From assembly GCF_001424585.1 (NCBI RefSeq), contig NZ_LMPJ01000001.1, positions 402,442-466,441 of the forward strand: a DNA stretch of 64,000 bases, written 5' to 3'. The translations under genes and the position numbers were made by a program. Source of the stretch: Chryseobacterium sp. Leaf180. GTDB lineage: Bacteria > Bacteroidota > Bacteroidia > Flavobacteriales > Weeksellaceae. Positions 43,594 to 53,100 of this stretch are shown here, in pieces (the stretch's first letter is position 1; each line of letters begins with the position of its first letter). The notes below the pieces were generated by a model. The model had not been told where the DNA came from. It saw only the letters and a program-made list of their open reading frames with translations, and did no database searches.

Positions 43594-43790
43594 AGGATCA
43601 AAAAACGAATGCCCGATAAAAAAAGATGTTTTTTGTCATCTTGCAATAGGAGTTTAATATTTTGAATCATTCTTAATTAAAATTTTTCTTTGATCATAAT
43701 CTCATTGAAAATCAATTTTTTTGCTCAAAAACGAGGTATTCTTAACTTCCTATTTTCGCAAAATATAAGAGCACAAGAATAAAAAAAAAC

Positions 43791-43798
43791 TAAATTTG
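43791..43798 (+). promoter_or_regulatory. Candidate -7 element of ftsK
   Basis: TAAATTTG ends 14 bases before the ftsK ATG. The -33 region is A-rich and unclear. Confidence 0.45.
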
Positions 43799-43812
43799 CG
43801 CACATCGTTATT

Positions 43813-46305
43813 ATGGAAAAGAAAACTACCAAGGCTAAAGCCGAGCAGCCGGAAAAAAGTAAAATACTTTCAAAACCCCGCATATTTTTCGGGCTACTTT
43901 TTATTGTGCTGTCGGGCGTTCTCGCGCTGTCGTTTATCTCTTTTCTCATGAACTGGAAAGCCGATCAAAGCCAGGCCGGAACAATGCTCGACAAGCAGAT
44001 AAAATCTTCAAACGTCTTCGGAAAACTGGGCGACTGGCTCGGGAATATTTTTATTTTTGAAAGCATTGGCGTGGCGTCTTTTATCGTCGCGTTTCTCTTC
44101 GTGGTTTTCGGAACGATGATTCTTAAAAAGCGAATTTTCAAGCCCTGGAAAACTTTCGGTCACTCATTATTTTTCATTTGCTGGCTTCCGGTTTTATTTG
44201 GTGCAGTAACGAAAGGTCAGGGAACGGGCGGCGTCTTAAGCGGCGTTTACGGTTATCAAATTATGGATTCTTTAAACTCTATCATCGGCGACGTCGGCCT
44301 TTGGGTGGTTTTGGTGGTAAGCATTGCTTTGTATTTTATTCTTGAATTTAATTTGAGACCAAGTTCTGTTAAAGCAAGATTTAACGAAATCAATGAAAAT
44401 ACGGTTGGGCGGGTTCGCGCGATGATGCCAAGTTCGGATGGGAAATTTGAAGCCGATGAAGAGCTTGAAGAAGAAATTTTATCAGACGAAATTTTATATG
44501 AAGAAAGGAAAACCTACTTTCCTTTAAAGCCAAACAAAACTGCAGAAATTAAAGAAGATCCCGCGGCAGGAAAAATCGTGACGCCGAACCAGACTTCTTT
44601 CAACGAAAATAAAATCACGGTGGAAGATGTTTCTCAGCCACTTTCTCTGCCGCTAAAACCTGTGATGCCTGCGGTTGCGCCTGCAATGGCTTTTGAGTCA
44701 CCTGCTGCAGTTGAAGATATCAGTTTTAAAGTGGAAATTGCTGCTGAAGAAATTTTAGACGATTCTGACAGACAAAGTAAAGAACTTGTTGAAAAACACG
44801 GTTTGTACGATCATAAACTTGATCTGGCGAAATTTCAGATGCCGACCATTGATCTTTTGAAAGATTATGGGAACGAAGAAATATCGATTAACAAAGAAGA
44901 ATTAGAGGAAAATAAAAATAAAATTGTCGGACTTCTCAAAAATTTTAATGTAGGAATTTCTGAGATTAAAGCCACGATCGGGCCGACAGTAACTTTATAT
45001 GAAATCGTTCCGGAAGCAGGAATACGGGTTTCTTCCATTAAAAAACTTCAGGATGATATCGCCTTAAATCTTTCAGCACTTGGCATCAGAATTATAGCAC
45101 CAATGCCGGGAAAAGGTACCATAGGAATTGAAGTTCCACGAAAAAATCCAACAATGGTTTCGATGAGATCGGTGATTGCTTCGCAGAAATTCCAGAATAC
45201 AGATATGGATTTGCCGGTGGTTTTCGGGAAAACGATTTCCAACGAAGTTTTCATGGCCGACCTTTCAAAAATGCCGCATTTGCTAATGGCCGGTGCGACC
45301 GGACAGGGAAAATCCGTCGGCATTAACGCGATTCTCACTTCCCTACTCTACAAAAAACATCCGAGCGAACTTAAATTTGTGATGGTCGACCCGAAAAAGG
45401 TGGAACTTTCTCTTTATTCAAAAATCGAAAGACATTATCTGGCTAAACTTCCGGATTCTGAAGAGGCGATTATTACCGATACCAATAAAGTTATCAACAC
45501 GCTGAATTCGCTTTGCATCGAGATGGATCAGCGTTATGATTTGCTTAAAAATGCTTTCTGTAAAAATTTAAAGGAATACAACAAAAAATTCAGCGAGCGA
45601 AAACTGAATCCAGATAACGGTCACCGTTTTTTACCTTACATCGTGCTTGTGGTTGACGAATTTGCCGATCTCATCATGACCGCCGGTAAAGAAGTTGAAC
45701 TTCCGATCGCAAGATTAGCACAGTTGGCACGTGCGGTAGGAATTCATTTAATTGTGGCGACGCAAAGACCTTCCGTAAATGTAATTACAGGGATGATCAA
45801 AGCGAATTTCCCTGCAAGAGCAGCATTCAGGGTGATTTCAAGTGTAGATTCGCGAACGATTTTAGATTCTACAGGCGCTGATCAGCTGATCGGGAAAGGT
45901 GATATGCTTTATTTTAACGGAAATGAAATTCTTCGCCTTCAGTGCGCGTTTGTTGATACACCAGAAGTCGAAAGACTGGCAGAATTTATAGGCGAGCAGA
46001 AAGGTTACGCTTCTGCTTTTATGCTTCCGGAATATGTTTCTGACGAGGGAATAAGTACCGTTGGAAGTTTCAATGCCAACGAAAAAGATGCACTGTTTGA
46101 AGATGCAGCGAGAATTGTGGTTTCTACCCAGCAAGGCTCAACTTCAATGTTGCAGCGACAGCTTAAACTGGGTTACAACCGTGCCGGAAGAATCATGGAT
46201 CAGCTGGAAGCGAGCGGAATTGTTGGCGGATTTAATGGCGCAAAAGCCCGTGAAGTTTTAATAAGCGATCTGCATTCTCTGGAGCAGTTTCTGGAAGATT
46301 TGTAG
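43813..46305 (+). CDS. ftsK: DNA translocase FtsK/SpoIIIE
   Basis: FtsK pumps chromosome termini through the division septum and helps resolve dimers. The 830 residues comprise four N-terminal membrane helices, a moderate acidic/proline linker (about 200-340), then the RecA-like motor with Walker A GATGQGKSVG near 492-501, Walker B VLVVDEFADLIM near 612, and a C-terminal gamma winged helix (LQRQLKLGYNRAGRIMDQLEASGIVG) that reads polar KOPS-type sequences. The linker is short compared with enteric FtsK. Confidence 0.96.
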   Translation: MEKKTTKAKAEQPEKSKILSKPRIFFGLLFIVLSGVLALSFISFLMNWKADQSQAGTMLDKQIKSSNVFGKLGDWLGNIFIFESIGVASFIVAFLFVVFGTMILKKRIFKPWKTFGHSLFFICWLPVLFGAVTKGQGTGGVLSGVYGYQIMDSLNSIIGDVGLWVVLVVSIALYFILEFNLRPSSVKARFNEINENTVGRVRAMMPSSDGKFEADEELEEEILSDEILYEERKTYFPLKPNKTAEIKEDPAAGKIVTPNQTSFNENKITVEDVSQPLSLPLKPVMPAVAPAMAFESPAAVEDISFKVEIAAEEILDDSDRQSKELVEKHGLYDHKLDLAKFQMPTIDLLKDYGNEEISINKEELEENKNKIVGLLKNFNVGISEIKATIGPTVTLYEIVPEAGIRVSSIKKLQDDIALNLSALGIRIIAPMPGKGTIGIEVPRKNPTMVSMRSVIASQKFQNTDMDLPVVFGKTISNEVFMADLSKMPHLLMAGATGQGKSVGINAILTSLLYKKHPSELKFVMVDPKKVELSLYSKIERHYLAKLPDSEEAIITDTNKVINTLNSLCIEMDQRYDLLKNAFCKNLKEYNKKFSERKLNPDNGHRFLPYIVLVVDEFADLIMTAGKEVELPIARLAQLARAVGIHLIVATQRPSVNVITGMIKANFPARAAFRVISSVDSRTILDSTGADQLIGKGDMLYFNGNEILRLQCAFVDTPEVERLAEFIGEQKGYASAFMLPEYVSDEGISTVGSFNANEKDALFEDAARIVVSTQQGSTSMLQRQLKLGYNRAGRIMDQLEASGIVGGFNGAKAREVLISDLHSLEQFLEDL

Positions 46306-46445
46306 ATTTAAAACAAGCAGAAACCCTTTATTTAAGACAAATTTGGCTTTTCTTGGAATGGTTTTTGAAATTTGCTTTCGCGAAGATTATTAAAAGGATT
46401 TTAACCATCTATAGATTTTTAAGTCTAAAAAGAAGAATTTTAAAC

Positions 46446-47093
46446 ATGAAAAATACATTCACAAAAATCGCTTTGTCGGCAATAGTTCTCGGAGCAGTTA
46501 ATTTTGCTGATGCACAGAAAATCGATGCCAAAGCAAAAAAGATTCTGGATGACATTACCGCAAACTATAAATCAAAAAACAATACCTATTTTAAATTTGC
46601 TTTCGCAAGCGGTGCCAACGGAAATATCAGTAAAACAGAACCCGGAATTTACTACGCTGCAGGCGATAAGTACAAACTGAAAATCATGGGGACGGAACAG
46701 ATTTTCGACGGAAATAAAATATACAACATTAATGCTGAAGAATCTGAAGTAACGGTTGCCAAGCCAAACTCAGGAAGCCAGATGTTTTCACCAATTAATT
46801 ATCTGACTTCGTACCGCAAAGATTACAACGTTTCATATGCCGGAAAAAAGACTATTGATGGTGTGAATGCAGATTTCATCAAATTGACTCCGGTGAAATC
46901 AAACGGAATAAAATACGTATACATTTTCGTTGATTCTACTAAAAAGCAAATGCTGAAACTGGAGCAGCATGGAACTAATAAAGATCTTTCGATTATCGAT
47001 ATCAAAGAATATAAAGAAAATCAGCAGCTCGATCCTGGGATGTTTGTTTTCGATAAAAGTAAATTCAAAAACTATCTGGTAACAGAATTGTAA
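46446..47093 (+). CDS. LolA-like outer-membrane lipoprotein carrier
   Basis: This 215-residue periplasmic protein has a signal peptide (MKNTFTKIALSAIVLGAVNFADAQ) followed by the open-barrel fold of LolA (KAKKILDDITANYKSKNNTYFKF, GDKYKLKIMGTEQIFDGNKIYN, DVNADFIKLTPVK-like strand, LDPGMFVFDKSKF). It would carry lipoproteins from the inner to the outer membrane. The ATG at 46446 gives the signal peptide; the open frame extends 93 bases further upstream without conserved content. Confidence 0.85.
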   Translation: MKNTFTKIALSAIVLGAVNFADAQKIDAKAKKILDDITANYKSKNNTYFKFAFASGANGNISKTEPGIYYAAGDKYKLKIMGTEQIFDGNKIYNINAEESEVTVAKPNSGSQMFSPINYLTSYRKDYNVSYAGKKTIDGVNADFIKLTPVKSNGIKYVYIFVDSTKKQMLKLEQHGTNKDLSIIDIKEYKENQQLDPGMFVFDKSKFKNYLVTEL

Positions 47094-47114
47094 TGTTTTA
47101 TTACTTTTAAAGTT

Positions 47115-47154
47115 AAAAAGAAATCCGGCTCATCTGTGAGTCGGATTTCTTTTT
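47115..47154 (+). terminator. Terminator of the LolA-like gene
   Basis: A long stem (13 bp AAAAAGAAATCCG/CGGATTTCTTTTT plus an inner G-U pair and CTCA/TGAG) with a TCTG loop and a T-run on the plus strand. Confidence 0.9.
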
Positions 47155-47203
47155 TTATTGAAGCGATTTTAAGTTTTAATAAATAGCTTTCGTCGATTCA
47201 TGA

Positions 47204-47257
47204 AAAAGCCCGCCTGCTTTTTGAAAAAGGTGGCGGGCTTTTGGGTGAAAGCAGGCG
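47204..47257. terminator. Interlocked alternative hairpins between two convergent genes
   Basis: Stem A pairs AAAAGCCCGCC (47204-47214) with GGCGGGCTTTT (47232-47242); stem B pairs CGCCTGCTTT (47211-47220) with AAAGCAGGCG (47248-47257). They share four bases and cannot form together. On the minus strand A is followed by Ts, and on the plus strand B is followed by Ts, so each may terminate one direction. Confidence 0.75.
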
Positions 47258-47263
47258 TGCTTT

Positions 47264-49810
47264 TTATTTTTTGATAATTTTGAAACTCTGCGTTTTATCT
47301 TTTGAGTTCACTTTCAGTATGTAATTGCCTTTCACGAGCTGTGTAAGATCGATTTTATTGCTTCCTGAACGGCCTAAAGTAATGCTGGAAACCAGCTGGC
47401 CGGTAACATTATAGACTTCAGCATTTTTAAGATCGATATTTTTACCGTTGCTGATGGTTACAATTCCTGAGGTTGGATTTGGATAAACTGAAAGTCCTGT
47501 CATTTTTTCCGTTTCCTGAGTACCGAGAACGTTGCTGCAGTTGTACACATAGATTTCGTCGATGTACCAGCCATCTAATCCGCCACAACCATCGGTTCCC
47601 ATTTCAAATCTGAATTTGATATTTGAACTTGGCGTTACTCCGAGCGCAGTAAGATTAATGATACTTTGTCCCCAAGAACCTTCGAGTCCGCCCTCATCAG
47701 CGCCGGAAAATGCTTCCTGACCTTTAATTGGGTTATCATTCCCTGTAATAGCCAGTGTAAGATTATAAGGATTTGCAGTGAAAGCTGTACTTGGAACGAT
47801 CGTCCAAGCGCCACCGTTTAAGCTGTATTTAATATTTCCACCATCATAATCTTCTTCTGTCGCTACCAAATGATTGAATGCCATCTCATAACCGCCAGCA
47901 GAATAAGCCGGGAAAGTAATCAATGGGCTCTCAAGTCTTATAATACCATTCTGGAAGTTTGAAGAACAGTTTCCTAAAGAAGGATCAGTTCCGAAAATCG
48001 CTTTTCCAGTTCTGCCTTTTGGTAAAGTTGTATCGATTACCCAGTTTCTTGCCGTCCATGTTGCCGTTGCGCCAACATTTGAAACCGTCCAGTTTCCTAA
48101 ACCGTTTTCCCAGTTTTCCTGTAACAAAGGTGCGGCTGTTGCTACATTACAAAGTGCAGGAGTCGCAGCCAAAAGTGGTGTAAAACCACACTGATTATTA
48201 GGGGAAGATCTTAATTTCACAGCAAGCAGGGCGTTCTGAAGATTCTGAAGTTCACCTGCTGAAAAACTTTGTCCTGAAAGTCCCGCTGGCGTCGTTGTCG
48301 TTGATAATCCCTGAAGGTTTGTTCCCACTAAATCTGCAAAAGACGCTTCAAGAGCATTTGCAAAAGTTTCGTAGCCGCTTGTTGCTGTGAGATACACGTT
48401 TTGCGCTCTCCACCAAAGGTGTGCTGCTTTTACAAAACCAATAGGTGTTATTGTATATCCGCCGTACGTTCCGCCGTCTACCAAAAGAGAATATAATCTG
48501 TTACCAACTCCTGAGTTGATATGCACACCACCGCTGTCTGTAGAAGCGCAATGATAATTTGCATCCAGCATGTTTGCAGGATCTCCGTTACAGTTAGGGT
48601 TCCACATATCACGGATTGGCGCACCAAAAGCTGTTGCGTCCTCGCCTATTTTCCATCTTTGAGTTCCGGTACAGGCTGTAGTTGTACGCACAGCAAGATT
48701 TTCTCCTGTATCCTGATAATTGTTTAAAAGGTCAATCGTTTCACCCCAAACATCTGAATACGATTCGTTCAACGCTCCCGACTGGTACTGATACAAAAGT
48801 TTGCTCGTGTACGATGTATAGGCGTGTCCCCATTCATGAGCGACAACATCATCCGCTGCAGTTCCGTTGCAATAGTTGGCAGTTGTACCATTCCAGTTTG
48901 CGTTCGGGCAGTTGATATTTGGGTTGTTATTAATGGTAATCATCGCATGATCAGCATTGTCATACGATATGTAATTGAAAGCATTTTTAAAGAAATTATA
49001 AACATGCTCAGAAGTTACCACTTCATTTTGCTGCCATATCGTTAATATTCCGGGGAATGCGTTTCCTTCAGACCATTTCAGATTGGTTGCGTTTGTATTT
49101 GTTTCGTAAAGCTTTCTGTCGATAATATTATGAATTCCGGTAAACTGCTCAACAAGTTTTCCGGTGTGTGCATCAATAAAGACAAATTCTCTGACGTCGT
49201 TTTTATTCGTTACTTCAACTTCGTATGCAAGAAAAGTTTCAATTTCTTTATCCTGAGCCAATCCTTTAGGAAAAATGAAAAGCGTCGGCTCATTGTTTTC
49301 TAACGGAAGCGTTTTGTTGAAAGCTAAATTCTGTTCCTTTACGATTTGTTTGGCTAGATCTGCTGCCTTGCTTTTAGAAATCTCGGCAATCCCGGAATCT
49401 GCAATATCAGGAATAATGTTTCCGTTAACTGAGTTTAAATCGCCATTGCTGTTAAAATGAAATTTCAAAACACCGTCGTACACCGCAATGTCTTTGTGTT
49501 TCTGAGCAAAAACCACATTTTTCAATCCGTAATTGTCGGTAAATTCCTGTAGAAAGATCAAATCCTGAGGTGAGGAAAGTTTAAAGATTTTGTAGTTATC
49601 TGCTATAAACTTTTCCGCCTTTGCTTTGCTGTCTGCAGCATTAAGATGAAGCGGTTTCGAAGTAAATCTGATAAAATTGGGTACTGAAGTGTTTTGGTTA
49701 AGAGAAATTTCAGCGCCGAAATTTCTCTTAAGTTCCTGCAGAGTGCTTTCCTGCTGTGCGAATGTCATTAGCGAAACAGCAGTGAAAAGTGTGCAAACTA
49801 TTTTTTTCAT
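47264..49810 (-). CDS. Secreted M4-type zinc metallopeptidase with T9SS sorting domain
   Basis: An 848-residue extracellular protease. Order: signal peptide (MKKIVCTLFTAVSLMTFAQ), FTP and PepSY-like propeptide (about 20-220, with SKAKAEKFIADNYKIFKLSS), catalytic domain with DVVAHEWGHAYTSYTS (HExxH near 324-328) and GALNESYSDVWGE supplying the third zinc ligand, then a long jelly-roll/MAM-like beta region with N-rich strands (about 560-760), and a T9SS type A domain (LSVYPNPTSGIVTISNG ... TQSFKIIKK). This resembles the thermolysin (M4) group, though the family split from M36 cannot be settled. Expected role: nutrient protease outside the cell. Confidence 0.92.
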   Translation of the reverse strand: MKKIVCTLFTAVSLMTFAQQESTLQELKRNFGAEISLNQNTSVPNFIRFTSKPLHLNAADSKAKAEKFIADNYKIFKLSSPQDLIFLQEFTDNYGLKNVVFAQKHKDIAVYDGVLKFHFNSNGDLNSVNGNIIPDIADSGIAEISKSKAADLAKQIVKEQNLAFNKTLPLENNEPTLFIFPKGLAQDKEIETFLAYEVEVTNKNDVREFVFIDAHTGKLVEQFTGIHNIIDRKLYETNTNATNLKWSEGNAFPGILTIWQQNEVVTSEHVYNFFKNAFNYISYDNADHAMITINNNPNINCPNANWNGTTANYCNGTAADDVVAHEWGHAYTSYTSKLLYQYQSGALNESYSDVWGETIDLLNNYQDTGENLAVRTTTACTGTQRWKIGEDATAFGAPIRDMWNPNCNGDPANMLDANYHCASTDSGGVHINSGVGNRLYSLLVDGGTYGGYTITPIGFVKAAHLWWRAQNVYLTATSGYETFANALEASFADLVGTNLQGLSTTTTPAGLSGQSFSAGELQNLQNALLAVKLRSSPNNQCGFTPLLAATPALCNVATAAPLLQENWENGLGNWTVSNVGATATWTARNWVIDTTLPKGRTGKAIFGTDPSLGNCSSNFQNGIIRLESPLITFPAYSAGGYEMAFNHLVATEEDYDGGNIKYSLNGGAWTIVPSTAFTANPYNLTLAITGNDNPIKGQEAFSGADEGGLEGSWGQSIINLTALGVTPSSNIKFRFEMGTDGCGGLDGWYIDEIYVYNCSNVLGTQETEKMTGLSVYPNPTSGIVTISNGKNIDLKNAEVYNVTGQLVSSITLGRSGSNKIDLTQLVKGNYILKVNSKDKTQSFKIIKK

Positions 49811-49841
49811 TAAAGGAAACGGTATTATATTTTAAGATTAG

Positions 49842-49871
49842 CAAATATATCATTAAATGAATAATTTGCAA
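49842..49871 (-). promoter_or_regulatory. Promoter of the metallopeptidase gene
   Basis: The minus strand reads TTG, 19 bases, TATATTTG, ending about 32 bases before the start codon. Confidence 0.65.
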
Positions 49872-49965
49872 CAATAATATTGGTAAGATTAAAAATTTTT
49901 TAAAAACTGGGGCTAATTATGCTGAAATTCAAATTTTTAAACAGTAATCAATACAAAATAATTTC

Positions 49966-49998
49966 TTGAACATCATCATTCGTTTTTTTATAAATTTG
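49966..49998 (+). promoter_or_regulatory. Promoter of the LptF/G gene, predicted leaderless
   Basis: TTG, 22 bases, TAAATTTG, with the last G only 5 bases before the ATG. The transcript would start at or within a base of the start codon. Confidence 0.6.
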
Positions 49999-50002
49999 CC
50001 TC

Positions 50003-51457
50003 ATGTTTAAAATCTTAGACCGCTACATCATAAAGACCTTTTTTGGGCCTTTTCTATTTATATTCAGCGTGCTGTTTTTTATCTTTATTGTGAATATTGT
50101 CTGGATTCAGCTCGGGCAGTTTTTAGGTAAAGGTCTTACCACATTTCAGATTTTAAAACTTCTGTTTTATCTTGGTGTAAATGTTATAAGCATGGTTTTG
50201 CCGCTGACGATCTTGCTTGCGAGCATCATGTCTTTTGGCGAATTTGGCGAGCGGTACGAGCTTGCCGCTATGAAAGCTGCCGGAATTTCACTCACGCGGG
50301 TAATGATGCCGCTTTTGGGAATCACGGCTTTACTGTCAATTTTGCTTTTTTTCTTTTCAAATAATATTATCCCCGATTTTCAGAAGAAAGCGAAAAATAT
50401 GCTTTTCAATATTGCGCAGACAAAGCCTGCGCTCAATTTTACACCAGGACAGTTCATTGATCAGATTCCTGGTTATATGGTGAAATTTGATAAAATCACA
50501 GGAGAAAATGACGAAAATATCGAAGGTGTCTTTATTCACAAAAAAGCAAGCACATTTGAGAACCAACAGTCAATTGTTGCTGAAAAAGGAAAATTTGTAC
50601 AGGCAGCAAATCCAAATTATCTGCGTTTGGTTTTATACAACGGCTATGTTTTCGAAGATGCGATTGCCGGAAGAAGCGATAATGTGCGCGTAAAGCAACC
50701 TGATCAGGCTGTGAAATTTGATTCTCTTGTTTCGCATTTTGATGTCAGCGAAATTATTGATAAAGCTATTGAAAAAGAACAGATCACAGACGATTACCGT
50801 TTTCAGACGTATGGTGAGTTAAATACGACGATCAGCGAAACGCAGAAAAATAATACGAAAACCGTTGAAACCCTTAGCGCAGATCTCATTAACCAAACGA
50901 GCACCAGCATCGTATATCTCGACAAAGGCAAGAAAAAAACGGTTGCAAAGAATCAGTTTAAATTTGATACGGTAAAAACTGACAAAAAACTCGAGATTCT
51001 CTACAACGCGTATAACAAAATCGAGAATCTGAAAACGAGTCTTGACACTAAGAAAAACGAACTCGACCCGAGTGTAAAATATTTCAGCAAAATTATCATT
51101 TATCAGCAGAGAATTCTCACCTATTCGTTTACATGTATTATATTCTTTATGATTGGTGCGAGTCTCGGATCGATCATCAGAAAAGGCGGAATGGGCGTTC
51201 CGGTAATTGTCGCGATCGTTATTTTCATCGTATTTTACATCATAAATGTCGGATTTGAAAACGTTGCGTGGGCAGGAAATATGAATCCGTATCTGGCTGC
51301 TTGGTTTCCGAATATTATCTTATTTCCGTTTGGCGTTTTGATGACGTACAAGGCGCTCACCGATTCTCAGCTTTTTGATTCTGAAAAATACAAAGCTTTC
51401 CTGAAGCCTGTTACCAAACTTTTTGTAAAAGACAAAGAGCACAAACGGTATCAGTAA
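50003..51457 (+). CDS. LptF/LptG-family lipopolysaccharide export permease
   Basis: This 484-residue YjgP/YjgQ permease is part of the inner-membrane ABC complex that extracts lipopolysaccharide. It opens KILDRYIIKTFFGPFLFIF, the family start, has six membrane segments (three N-terminal, three C-terminal such as GVPVIVAIVIFIVFYIINVGF) and a periplasmic beta-jellyroll domain between (about 125-360). It contains a His-free, Lys/Gln-rich periplasmic insert (KTVETLSADLINQTSTSIVY). No LptB gene is adjacent. A separate LptF or LptG partner must lie elsewhere. Confidence 0.9.
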   Translation: MFKILDRYIIKTFFGPFLFIFSVLFFIFIVNIVWIQLGQFLGKGLTTFQILKLLFYLGVNVISMVLPLTILLASIMSFGEFGERYELAAMKAAGISLTRVMMPLLGITALLSILLFFFSNNIIPDFQKKAKNMLFNIAQTKPALNFTPGQFIDQIPGYMVKFDKITGENDENIEGVFIHKKASTFENQQSIVAEKGKFVQAANPNYLRLVLYNGYVFEDAIAGRSDNVRVKQPDQAVKFDSLVSHFDVSEIIDKAIEKEQITDDYRFQTYGELNTTISETQKNNTKTVETLSADLINQTSTSIVYLDKGKKKTVAKNQFKFDTVKTDKKLEILYNAYNKIENLKTSLDTKKNELDPSVKYFSKIIIYQQRILTYSFTCIIFFMIGASLGSIIRKGGMGVPVIVAIVIFIVFYIINVGFENVAWAGNMNPYLAAWFPNIILFPFGVLMTYKALTDSQLFDSEKYKAFLKPVTKLFVKDKEHKRYQ

Positions 51458-51541
51458 ATTGTGAAAATATTAGTTTAAAATAGTTTCAGATAAATCATTA
51501 ATTTGGCTTTCTATAATTTAAAACTTTAAACAAAATATTTT

Positions 51542-52336
51542 ATGAAAAAACTTCTACTCGCCGGGATTTTCTGTCTTGCAGTGAACACTGTTTACGCACA
51601 GGATGACACCAATGATTATGCGCTGAGAACTGAAGAAAAATTTGGCTATATCGTAGATAAATCCGGGAAGAAAACGGAAGGAATTGTCCGTTTGGTCGGC
51701 AGCGACAGAGATCCGTGGCAAAATCAGAAAAAAGTGAAATTTGTTGCTTCTACAGATATCGACAAATCGAAGAAAAAACAGAAATTCAAAACGTACGACA
51801 GCGACGATCTTACAGAATATGTAGCGTATGATGAGAGCAACCGCGCAAGACGTTTTCAGGTTGTAAAATATACCAACGCGAAAGAAGGTTTCAACACGGC
51901 GACCGGCGGTTTAAGCGGAAACATCAAAGCTTTTAATAATCTTACAAAAAGCAACCAGTTTGCGGAAGTGGTGACCGACGGAAAAATTAAAGTATATAAA
52001 CTTTACGGTTATCCGACGACATTTGCAGCCGGACAAAGTCAGATTGATGAAGCCGATGCAGAGACCGACAGAATGCGAAAAAACCCTTCTTACATCTACA
52101 CCAAAAAAGGCAGTAAGCTGAAAGAACTGAACATAAATGAAACGAAAATCATCACGGCAGACTGCCCGGTTGTAAAAACAAAAATCACCAAAGGCTCTTA
52201 TGTCACGCTGAAAACCGACACGAAACAAAGAAGTGGTCTGGGATCTTTCATAAAAAAGCAGGTCGACAATGTGATGTCTGATATGCCCGGGATTGTAGAT
52301 GAGGTGATCGTGGACTACAACGAGAGCTGCAAATAA
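51542..52336 (+). CDS. Exported protein of unknown function, 264 aa
   Basis: A signal peptide (MKKLLLAGIFCLAVNTVYAQ) is followed by a hydrophilic, Lys/Asp/Thr-rich body. A central segment AKEGFNTATGGLSGNIKAFN and KSNQFAEVVTDGKIKVYKLYGYPT looks like mixed alpha/beta with aromatic strands. The C-terminal DMPGIVDEVIVDYNESC ends with a single Cys. No family is recognised, and there is no T9SS domain, so it is probably periplasmic or surface-associated. Confidence 0.72.
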   Translation: MKKLLLAGIFCLAVNTVYAQDDTNDYALRTEEKFGYIVDKSGKKTEGIVRLVGSDRDPWQNQKKVKFVASTDIDKSKKKQKFKTYDSDDLTEYVAYDESNRARRFQVVKYTNAKEGFNTATGGLSGNIKAFNNLTKSNQFAEVVTDGKIKVYKLYGYPTTFAAGQSQIDEADAETDRMRKNPSYIYTKKGSKLKELNINETKIITADCPVVKTKITKGSYVTLKTDTKQRSGLGSFIKKQVDNVMSDMPGIVDEVIVDYNESCK

Positions 52337-52349
52337 ATTTATAAATGTA

Positions 52350-52375
52350 AAGTCGCTGTTGAGCGGCTTTTTTTG
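52350..52375 (+). terminator. Terminator of the 264-aa exported protein gene
   Basis: An 8-bp stem (AAGTCGCT/AGCGGCTT, one G-T pair) with a GTTG loop and a T-run. Confidence 0.8.
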
Positions 52376-52409
52376 TATAATTATTGCTGAAGAAATTTTA
52401 AACTTAATT

Positions 52410-53042
52410 ATGAAAAATATTTTCACCGCTGTTTTAATGCTATTACTTTTTTCCTGTAAGCAGTCAAATGAGAAAAAAGTAACACAGAAAAGTGATTTTG
52501 AAACAAACGCTGACTGCACAACTCCGGAAAAGAAAAATGATCTGAAAACGGTTGAAGGAATTCGGGCAGAATATGCGGTTATTCAAAATGAACTGAAACT
52601 GAAAAAACTCGATTCTGCTGCAGTAAAATTTGAATGTGAGGAACGTTCAGGGACCGCCATTTATTATTCAGAGAAAGGCGTTTTAAAACTTTTAAAATTT
52701 GACAGTGGCGACAGTCATTTTACTTCTGTGGAAGAATATTACGTTGCAGAAGGCAAACCGTTTTTTATTTTCGTGACAGAAACTGGTTGGAGTTTTGACG
52801 GTGGTACTTCAGAAAAGCCGGAAACCAAAGACGATATTACTGAGAAAAGATTTTATCTGAATAACAATTCTACGTTTGAATGTTTCGAAAAAAAATACAC
52901 TATTTTTTCAGCTAAAAAAGACAACCCAAAAAGTGAAAATGTCCCAAATAAAAAACTTTCAAAATGCGACGTTTCAGAATATCTGAAAAACTTTGAGAAG
53001 CTTAAAAGTCAAAATAAAAAACAGACGATCGGATGTTTTTGA
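52410..53042 (+). CDS. Putative lipoprotein, 210 aa, unknown
   Basis: The N-terminus MKNIFTAVLMLLLFSCKQSN has a lipobox, so Cys16 is the likely lipid site. The mature part is acidic/basic mixed, with strands such as GTAIYYSEKGVLKLLKFD and EEYYVAEGKPFFIFVTET. The start was placed at the ATG beginning the lipobox; the frame runs upstream without a signal. It has no recognised family but shares the local pattern of small exported proteins. Confidence 0.75.
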   Translation: MKNIFTAVLMLLLFSCKQSNEKKVTQKSDFETNADCTTPEKKNDLKTVEGIRAEYAVIQNELKLKKLDSAAVKFECEERSGTAIYYSEKGVLKLLKFDSGDSHFTSVEEYYVAEGKPFFIFVTETGWSFDGGTSEKPETKDDITEKRFYLNNNSTFECFEKKYTIFSAKKDNPKSENVPNKKLSKCDVSEYLKNFEKLKSQNKKQTIGCF

Positions 53043-53045
53043 AAC

Positions 53046-53084
53046 AAAAAAAGTGATCAGACAATTTGTTTGATCACTTTTTTT
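53046..53084. terminator. Bidirectional terminator between the lipoprotein gene and frr
   Basis: A 14-bp perfect stem (AAAAAAAGTGATCA/TGATCACTTTTTTT) extended inward by GACA/TGTT pairs, with A and T runs on both sides. Confidence 0.92.
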
Positions 53085-53100
53085 ATATTTTTCTGATAGA

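Noticed and set aside
51911..52519. 202-codon open frame on the minus strand
   Set aside because: It lies opposite two exported-protein genes that have signal peptides and good spacing. Its translation is Phe/Ile-rich with no domain and looks like a mirror of AT-rich coding sequence.
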